64,000 bases of DNA from Peptoniphilaceae bacterium (GTDB lineage Bacteria > Bacillota > Clostridia > Tissierellales > Peptoniphilaceae): contig JASLJE010000004.1 in the NCBI GenBank assembly GCA_030152565.1, positions 62,001-126,000 of the forward strand, given 5' to 3'. The notes beneath the pieces were generated by a model. The model searched no databases. It saw only the letters and a list, made by a program, of their open reading frames with translations, and was not told the DNA's origin. Made by a program: the position numbers and the translations under genes. Of this stretch, positions 59,014 to 64,000 are shown piece by piece. The first letter of the stretch is position 1, and each line of letters starts with the position of its first letter.

Positions 59014-60175
59014 AGGGTTGGTTAAGATACTCCCTCTTCCTATTTTTAGGATCTTTCAAGCAGTAAAGGTTATAGGCCCTGTAGTCTAGACCTAGGATCT
59101 TTTGATTGTAGGGATCTAGTTTGGCCAAGTCCTTGGGCTTGTTGATGATTTCAAGGGATGATTTTTCCTTTATCATGGCCAAAAGCTGGGTTCCTTTTTT
59201 ATTAAAGGCCAGAGGCTTAATATAGTTGATTTGGGAAATAGAGTCCACATCAGTTTGGTCCAGGTCCAAAATATAGTTAAGGACAAAACGCCTTAGCCTG
59301 GACTTGGAATATCTCTTATTGTGGGACAGGTCTATCATGGCCTCCAGGCTGCTAGAAAAGTTCTTTTTTAAAAGATTCAACATGCCGTTTTCATAGCCTG
59401 GTGTTTTCTCAGGAGACTTGTTTTCTATAAAGGCCAGGTAGTAGAAAATATGGCTATAGTCATCCAGGCTGGGTGGCCTAGATACTAGGATTTTTTCATA
59501 AAGGTCCTGGGCTAGGTAGGACGATACGTCTTCCTGGTTTAGGATGGCCCTTCTAAGGGCTGTGGCTGATTGAAAACCTGGACCCTTTATAGTCTCTTCA
59601 CTGTAGTTGGCACCAGACCTTACTATAGGGTAGATATCCATAGGGCTTTTAAGTCGGGCAAGAGCCTTAATATATTCAAAAGCCAGAGTGTTATTGGCCA
59701 AAAAAATATTTGGATCTATGGAGGGATCCAATTCCTCTACAGCCAGGCTATAGGCTTTTTTATAAGAAAGTCCTTGACTTATATGGTAGTTAACCTTATT
59801 ATTAATTTCGTCTTGAAAATTTTTCTCAAGACTTATAATTTTTTTAAAGTTAGAAAAGTCCATACTTTCATAACCAAATGAGAGATGGGTGCAAATATTA
59901 AGTTTATTTAATATTTCAATAGAACCAGAAGAAAAGTATTGAGCGCTTTGTAAGGACAGGATTGTTGGCATTTCTAAAACCAGGTCTACCCCATTTAAAA
60001 TGGCGGATTCAGCCCGGTCAAACTTAGATATGAACGATGGTTCACCTCTTTGGACAAAGGATCCACTCATGAATGCGATAACAAAAGATTCATTATTTTT
60101 TTTGATTTGATCGATTTGATAGATGTGGCCCTTGTGTAGGGGATTGTATTCAGAAATGATTGAAAACACTTGCAT
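58994..60175 (-). CDS. tmcAL: tRNA(Met) cytidine acetate ligase
   Basis: Nucleotidyltransferase-fold enzyme of 393 residues (YlbM family) that makes N4-acetylcytidine at the wobble base of elongator tRNA-Met from acetate and ATP. N-terminal motifs are FSIISEYNPLHKGHIYQI with the HxGH nucleotide site, AFMSGSFVQRGEPS and FDRAESAILNGVDLVLEMP. The start at 60175 has AAGGAAGG upstream; 26 extra residues before it are unsupported. It stands head to head with acetate kinase, which uses the same substrate. Confidence 0.93.
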   Translation of the reverse strand: MQVFSIISEYNPLHKGHIYQIDQIKKNNESFVIAFMSGSFVQRGEPSFISKFDRAESAILNGVDLVLEMPTILSLQSAQYFSSGSIEILNKLNICTHLSFGYESMDFSNFKKIISLEKNFQDEINNKVNYHISQGLSYKKAYSLAVEELDPSIDPNIFLANNTLAFEYIKALARLKSPMDIYPIVRSGANYSEETIKGPGFQSATALRRAILNQEDVSSYLAQDLYEKILVSRPPSLDDYSHIFYYLAFIENKSPEKTPGYENGMLNLLKKNFSSSLEAMIDLSHNKRYSKSRLRRFVLNYILDLDQTDVDSISQINYIKPLAFNKKGTQLLAMIKEKSSLEIINKPKDLAKLDPYNQKILGLDYRAYNLYCLKDPKNRKREYLNQPFISLDR

Positions 60176-60197
60176 AACTTTTATTTCCTTCCTTACT

Positions 60198-60226
60198 TTG
60201 ATATAATCAATACGGTTAAATATAAT
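60198..60226 (+). promoter_or_regulatory. Promoter of ackA
   Basis: TTGATA (60198-60203), 17 bases, TATAAT (60221-60226), start near 60233. The same bases also read TGATATAAT (60199-60207), which could be an extended -10 by itself; the two readings cannot both be used by one polymerase. Confidence 0.72.
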
Positions 60227-60251
60227 TATACACATTAAAGGAGAGTTAGTC

Positions 60252-61445
60252 ATGTTAATATTAGTAATTAATAGTGGTAGTTCATCCCTTAAATATCAAT
60301 TATTTAATATGGATGAAAAGACAGTTGTCGGAAAAGGTCTAGTAGAAAGAATAGGTATAGAAGGTTCAGTTCTTACCCATAAAAAAGATGGTAAGGAGTA
60401 TGTTATAGAAACTCCAATGCCAACCCATAATGAGGCAGTTAGAAACGTATTTGACGCTTTAGTTAACGAAGAATATGGCTTGGTTGAATCCATGGAAGAA
60501 ATTGGTGCTATAGGTCATAGAATCGTTCACGGTGGTGAAATTACAGATTCTACCCTAATAGATGAAGCATTAAAAGAAAAGGTTAGAGAGTATGCTAAAT
60601 TTGCTCCACTACACAACCCAGCAGGACTTGCAGGAGTTGAAGCTTGTGAAACCTTATTACCAGGTAAGCCAAATGTGGCAGTATTTGATACATCCTTCCA
60701 CCAAACTATGCCAGCATCAAGTTATATGTATGGACTTCCATATGAAACTTATGAAAAACATGGTATTAGAAAATATGGTTTCCACGGAACTAGCCATAAG
60801 TATATAACAAAGAGAACAGCAGAAATTCTAGGTAAAAACCCAGAAGACTTAAACTTAATCACAGTTCACCTAGGTAACGGTTCAAGTTTAGCTGCAGTTA
60901 AAAATGGTAAATCAGTAGATACTACTATGGGACTTACACCATTAGAAGGACTAATCATGGGGACTAGATCAGGAGATTTGGATCCAGCAGTACTTACTTT
61001 CCTAATGCAAGCAGAAGATATGGATGCTAAGGAATTAGACAACCTATTAAACAAGGAATCTGGAGTTTTGGGTATAAGTGGAGTATCAAGTGACTTTAGA
61101 GACTTGGAAGAAGCAAGTGATGCAGGTAATGAAAGAGCAGGCCTAGCTTTAGATATGTTTATCAAGAGAACAAGAAGATTCTTAGGAGCTTACTTGGTTG
61201 AATTAGGTCATGTGGACGCTATTGCCTTTGCAGGTGGTATAGGTGAAAACTCAGATACTATGAGAGCTAGTTTAATGAAAGATTTAGAAAGCTTTGGCAT
61301 AGTATTAGATGAAAACAAAAATAACGGTTTAAGAGGAAAAGACGCTATAATTTCTTCAGATGATTCAAAGGTTAAGATACTAGTTGTACCAACAGATGAA
61401 GAGCTTATGATAGCTATGGACACTCTTAATATTGTAGAAAAATAA
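60252..61445 (+). CDS. ackA: Acetate kinase
   Basis: Enzyme of 397 residues converting acetyl phosphate and ADP to acetate and ATP, the main substrate-level ATP step of acetogenic fermentation. ASKHA motifs: LVINSGSSSLKYQLF, KYGFHGTSHKY, VHLGNGSSLAAV, TMGLTPLEGLIMGTRSGD and FAGGIGENS. No pta gene is adjacent. AAGGAG precedes the ATG. Codon bias is strong, of the high-expression type. No terminator follows; the rpmF -35 box starts right at the stop. Confidence 0.98.
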   Translation: MLILVINSGSSSLKYQLFNMDEKTVVGKGLVERIGIEGSVLTHKKDGKEYVIETPMPTHNEAVRNVFDALVNEEYGLVESMEEIGAIGHRIVHGGEITDSTLIDEALKEKVREYAKFAPLHNPAGLAGVEACETLLPGKPNVAVFDTSFHQTMPASSYMYGLPYETYEKHGIRKYGFHGTSHKYITKRTAEILGKNPEDLNLITVHLGNGSSLAAVKNGKSVDTTMGLTPLEGLIMGTRSGDLDPAVLTFLMQAEDMDAKELDNLLNKESGVLGISGVSSDFRDLEEASDAGNERAGLALDMFIKRTRRFLGAYLVELGHVDAIAFAGGIGENSDTMRASLMKDLESFGIVLDENKNNGLRGKDAIISSDDSKVKILVVPTDEELMIAMDTLNIVEK

Positions 61446-61474
61446 TTGACAAATTAACCTAAAATAGGTATAAT
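61446..61474 (+). promoter_or_regulatory. Perfect consensus promoter of rpmF
   Basis: TTGACA (61446-61451), 17 bases, TATAAT (61469-61474), the only full consensus sigma-A promoter I found. The spacer holds a dyad ACCTA-AAA-TAGGT (61457-61469). Confidence 0.95.
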
Positions 61475-61495
61475 CACATTTGTTATAGTTTAGTA

Positions 61496-61519
61496 ATATT
61501 ACATTTTAAAGTGTAATAT
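61496..61519 (+). repeat. 24-base palindrome in the rpmF leader
   Basis: Left half ATATTACATTTT (61496-61507) is complementary to right half AAAGTGTAATAT (61508-61519) with one G-T pair. It lies between the start point and the ribosome site GGGGG. As DNA it resembles an operator; as RNA it could fold only with a looped centre (8-bp stem, 8-base loop). It has no T-tract. Confidence 0.85.
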
Positions 61520-61541
61520 ATAAGATAAAGGGGGTGTTAAT

Positions 61542-61721
61542 ATGGCAGTACCAAAGAGAAAAACATCTAAAGCAAAAAGAGATTCAAGAAGAGCTTCAGC
61601 CTATAGACTAGGTAAAGCGACATTTGTAGAATGTCCAAATTGCCATGAACCAAAGTTACCACATAGAGTATGTAGAAGCTGTGGTCATTATGATAGCAAG
61701 GAAGTTATAACTGTGGAATAA
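61542..61721 (+). CDS. rpmF: 50S ribosomal protein L32
   Basis: Ribosomal protein of 59 residues: MAVPKRKTSKAKRDSRRA is the L32 N-terminus, and CPNC...CRSC is the zinc ribbon of the C+ form. AAAGGGGGTG precedes the ATG. It is followed by a terminator, so plsX depends mainly on its own promoter although rpmF-plsX adjacency is conserved in bacteria. Confidence 0.97.
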   Translation: MAVPKRKTSKAKRDSRRASAYRLGKATFVECPNCHEPKLPHRVCRSCGHYDSKEVITVE

Positions 61722-61746
61722 GATAGTGTTTACACTATCTTTTTTT
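61720..61746 (+). terminator. Intrinsic terminator after rpmF
   Basis: AAGATAGTG (61720-61728) pairs with CACTATCTT (61733-61741) around TTTA, then T to 61746. The left arm includes the last bases of the rpmF stop. Confidence 0.93.
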
Positions 61747-61768
61747 CATACCTATTTTAACCTGGATA

Positions 61769-61777
61769 TGGTAAAAT
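61769..61777 (+). promoter_or_regulatory. Extended -10 promoter of plsX
   Basis: TGG-TAAAAT, start near 61784, with no good -35. ACCTATTTTA at 61750-61759, just upstream, is the exact inverse of a 10-mer in the rpmF promoter spacer. Confidence 0.6.
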
Positions 61778-61799
61778 ATAGATAAGGTTGGAGGTAGGT

Positions 61800-62789
61800 A
61801 TGAAAATAATTATAGATACTTTAGGATCTGATTTAGGCTACGAGGAGCTAGTAAAGGGCAGTCTTATGGCAAGAAAGGCCAGGCCTATGGACCTGTGTTT
61901 TGTCGGGCCTGAAGAAGAAATAAAAAACATAATAAGAAAAGAAGATATCGATGAGAAGGAATTTGACTATATAGATACCAGTGTTTATATAGCAAATGAT
62001 GAAGACCCAGCCAGGTCTTTGAGAAGGAAAAAAGATTCATCGACTGTTTTAGGTTTAAATAGATTAAATGAAGAAGGCTATGATGGCTTTGTCTCAGCAG
62101 GAAGCACTGGGGGACTTCTGGCAGGAGGCCTTTTTATTACTAAGAGAATAGACCAGATAGATAGGGCAGTTCTAGGAGCCACTTTACCTAATTCACATGG
62201 GGGAACAGTTTTGGTAGATACGGGAGCCAATATGGACACCAAGCCTGATTTTTTAAGGCAGTTTGCCATTATGGGTTCAGTCTATGCCAATAAGACCATG
62301 GACAAGCCTAGTCCCAAGGTTTATTTATTAAATGTTGGGGAAGAGGAAGGCAAGGGAGACTTAAGGTCTAAGGAGACCTATAAGCTTTTGGAAGAAAACA
62401 AGCACTTAAACTTCTGTGGAAATATTGAAGCCAGAGATATGTTGACAGGTAAGGCCGATGTTATAGTGACTGATGGTTTTGCAGGTAATGTTGCCCTAAA
62501 GAGTTTAGAGGGGATGGCAGGACTCTTATCCAAGGAGCTAAAGGAGGCTGTTTACTCGTCCTTTAAGACCAAGCTAGGTGGACTCTTATTAAAATCAACA
62601 TTAAAAGACGTAGCAAAAAAATATAATTATAAAGAGGTGGGAGGAGCGCCACTTTTGGGAGTTAAAAAACCCATATTTAAAGCTCATGGAAGTTCAGACA
62701 AGAAAGCCTTTATGAATGCAGTCTTAAAATGTGTCGAATTTGCAGAAAATGATATAATTGGAGAAATTGAAAGGGAGATAGGAGAATAA
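61800..62789 (+). CDS. plsX: Phosphate acyltransferase PlsX
   Basis: Peripheral membrane enzyme of 329 residues making acyl phosphate from acyl-ACP for phosphatidic acid synthesis. Family segments are FVSAGSTGGLLAGGLF, LPNSHGGTVLVDTGANMDTKP, NVGEEEGKG and VTDGFAGNVALKSLEG. The N-terminal loop reads DTLGSDLG instead of the common DAMGGD. ATG at 61800 with GGAGGTAGG upstream is the start. acpP follows after one base. Confidence 0.93.
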   Translation: MKIIIDTLGSDLGYEELVKGSLMARKARPMDLCFVGPEEEIKNIIRKEDIDEKEFDYIDTSVYIANDEDPARSLRRKKDSSTVLGLNRLNEEGYDGFVSAGSTGGLLAGGLFITKRIDQIDRAVLGATLPNSHGGTVLVDTGANMDTKPDFLRQFAIMGSVYANKTMDKPSPKVYLLNVGEEEGKGDLRSKETYKLLEENKHLNFCGNIEARDMLTGKADVIVTDGFAGNVALKSLEGMAGLLSKELKEAVYSSFKTKLGGLLLKSTLKDVAKKYNYKEVGGAPLLGVKKPIFKAHGSSDKKAFMNAVLKCVEFAENDIIGEIEREIGE

Positions 62790-62790
62790 G

Positions 62791-63012
62791 ATGGTAGAAG
62801 AAAAAATTGTAGATTTAATAAAAAAAGAATTAGATGTGGATGACTTTGACTTGGATGCCAATTTGGTTAATAAGTATGAAATAGACTCAATAGGATTATT
62901 AGACTTTATAATGACTGTAGAAGAAGAGTTTGATATTGAATTTGAAGATGATGAGTTGGAAGAAATTGAATCAGCAAGGGATGTTATCAGTCTAGTGGAG
63001 AGCAAATTATAA
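62791..63012 (+). CDS. acpP: Acyl carrier protein
   Basis: Acidic carrier protein of 73 residues. The phosphopantetheine serine is in KYEIDSIGLLDFIMTVEEEFDIEFEDDE; the usual bacterial form is GADSLD, so DSI with a preceding EI is a slight variant. Four-helix pattern is otherwise normal. It lies between plsX and rnc, one base after plsX. A house-keeping role in fatty acid synthesis is likely, though the variant leaves room for a special carrier. Confidence 0.9.
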   Translation: MVEEKIVDLIKKELDVDDFDLDANLVNKYEIDSIGLLDFIMTVEEEFDIEFEDDELEEIESARDVISLVESKL

Positions 63013-63025
63013 GCGGTATAGAAAA

Positions 63026-63748
63026 ATGAATATTAGTGAGCAAAGAATTAATGAATTAGGTGAATTTGAGAAGTTACTAGGTTATGAATTCATGGATAAG
63101 AGCTTATTAAACCAGGCTTTTATCCATAGTTCTTATGCCAATGAAAATGAAAAATTTAAAAACTACTTTAATGAGAGATTGGAATTTTTAGGAGATGCGG
63201 TTTTAGAATTAGTTTTTACAGAAATTCTCTATAAGAATTTTTCTCATAAAGATGAAGGTTACTTGACCAAGTTAAGGTCTAAGTTGGTTTGTGAAAAGTC
63301 TTTTTCTTGTATAGCAGATGAACTACACTTAAGTAAGTATTTACTTCTAGGCAAGGGAGAAGAGGCCACAGGTGGTAGGGATAGATCATCCATAAAGGCA
63401 GACACTTTTGAAGCCTTGTCAGGAGCAATTTATCTGGACTCAGGCTATAAGAGTATCTATAGCTTGGTGGAAGAGAACTTTAACCATATAGTTCAAGATC
63501 AAAAAACCAATCACAATGGTTTTGTTGACTACAAGTCCAGACTACAGGAATACTTACATAAAAATAAGATTTATGAATTTAAATATATTTTATGTAAAGA
63601 GGAAGGCCTTCCTCACGACAAGACATTTTATATAGATGTATATGTAAATTCAAGAAAGATTAGTTCAGGCAAGGGCAAGAATAAGAAGGAAGCTGAGCAA
63701 AGCGCAGCCAAGAAGGCCTTGGAATTTTACGGAGTATTACATGACTAA
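63026..63748 (+). CDS. rnc: Ribonuclease III
   Basis: Double-strand RNA endonuclease of 240 residues. The RNase III domain has the signature NERLEFLGDAVLELV and a late acidic site KADTFEALSGAIYLD; the dsRNA-binding domain begins VDYKSRLQEYLHKN and ends with the KNKKEAEQSAAKKALE helix. It matures rRNA and processes structured RNAs. It overlaps the next gene by eight bases. Confidence 0.97.
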   Translation: MNISEQRINELGEFEKLLGYEFMDKSLLNQAFIHSSYANENEKFKNYFNERLEFLGDAVLELVFTEILYKNFSHKDEGYLTKLRSKLVCEKSFSCIADELHLSKYLLLGKGEEATGGRDRSSIKADTFEALSGAIYLDSGYKSIYSLVEENFNHIVQDQKTNHNGFVDYKSRLQEYLHKNKIYEFKYILCKEEGLPHDKTFYIDVYVNSRKISSGKGKNKKEAEQSAAKKALEFYGVLHD

Positions 63749-64000
63749 GAAAAGATATATAGCCCCTGTTTTTGTACCACATTTGGGTTGTCCCAATGAC
63801 TGTATCTTTTGTAACCAAAAGAAAATAACCAACCACAAGCAGGCTGTGGACAAGAAGGATGTAATAGAGAGTATTGAGTCCTATAGAAGGTATTTCCCAG
63901 ACCAAGGGGCAGAGAGGGAAATAGCCTTTTTTGGAGGATCTTTTACAGCCATTGACTATGATGCCATGGTGGACTACTTAAAAATTGCCAAGTCCTATAA
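63741..64000 (+). CDS. Radical SAM protein, Elp3-like, 3' end outside window
   Basis: The first 86 residues of a radical SAM protein of the kind that follows rnc in many Clostridia (Elp3/B12-binding-like superfamily). The cluster motif is HLGCPNDCIFCNQKK (C-x3-C-x2-C), and FFGGSFTAID is the next conserved strand. The ATG at 63741 lies within the last eight bases of rnc. The rest is cut by the window end, so the subfamily and any acetyltransferase domain cannot be judged. Confidence 0.88.
   Translation, partial: MTKKRYIAPVFVPHLGCPNDCIFCNQKKITNHKQAVDKKDVIESIESYRRYFPDQGAEREIAFFGGSFTAIDYDAMVDYLKIAKSY

Noticed and set aside
59570..59881. Plus-strand frame opposite tmcAL
   Set aside because: No ribosome site, and tmcAL motifs on the other strand are decisive.
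1..64000. CRISPR arrays, insertion sequences, prophage or attachment sites, tRNA or rRNA genes
   Set aside because: No regular spaced repeats, transposase or integrase motifs, terminal inverted repeats with flanking duplications, or tRNA-like folds were seen.

Overview
The window is 64 kb of AT-rich, gene-dense chromosome from a low-GC Gram-positive anaerobe (Firmicutes). Clostridia or Tissierellia fits best, perhaps a Peptoniphilaceae-like coccus, but that lineage is inferred from gene content and synteny rather than from any rRNA marker. Supporting signs are AGGAGG ribosome sites, TATAAT promoters often carrying an upstream TGn, a T-box leader before leuS, paired one-ended and full sigma-A promoters, an Rrf2-alaS-ireB-ruvX-DUF1292 block, and a MurT-type ligase. 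No tRNA, rRNA, insertion sequence, prophage, CRISPR array or replication origin is visible. It looks like core chromosome, and there is no gene-free stretch over 300 bases.

Layout. 1-2.8 kb: coaX (partial), a tRNA-dihydrouridine synthase and a MATE exporter. 2.8-7.9 kb, minus strand: a large class A penicillin-binding protein followed by an OmpR-type response regulator and histidine kinase. 8.1-12.2 kb: hflX, a YigZ/IMPACT protein, yebC, a DUF1461 (Lit-type) membrane protein and lgt. 12.3-21.6 kb: a shortened division and wall cluster mraZ-rsmH-ftsL-pbp(PASTA)-mraY-murD-ftsW, then ftsZ under its own strong promoter, then nrdR. 21.6-29 kb: rarA, asnS, T-box-leuS, murT, sfsA. 29-42 kb: YitT, Rrf2 regulator, alaS, ireB, ruvX, DUF1292, RNase J, trmR, trhP, second YitT, cvfB, a parvulin, pepD and a second DUF1292 protein with a His/Cys-rich tail. 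42-49 kb: a radical SAM protein, two unknown genes, a membrane-anchored MltG-like fragment, a pseudouridine synthase and a two-component system translationally coupled to a lipoprotein. 49-52 kb: divergent aspartase and fumarase. 52-58 kb: rpmB facing Asp23-fakA-recG-rsmD-coaD-coiled-coil protein. 58-64 kb: M42 peptidase, tmcAL facing ackA, rpmF, plsX, acpP, rnc and a partial radical SAM gene.

The genes are mostly growth functions: wall synthesis and division, translation and tRNA modification, CoA and phospholipid precursors, and amino-acid or peptide use. I did not find a plainly new defence or mobile system. The most interesting signals are regulatory and contextual: four AGTGG boxes at exact 10-bp period before mraZ; a palindromic TTGCAA that can serve as -35 box for two divergent promoters (rpmB and Asp23-fakA); a long palindrome in the rpmF leader and a 10-mer shared with the plsX promoter; terminators placed directly against the next ribosome site; a Lit-like gene overlapping lgt; a metal-tail DUF1292 protein; and an unknown P-loop gene with a one-base overlap to an unknown partner.
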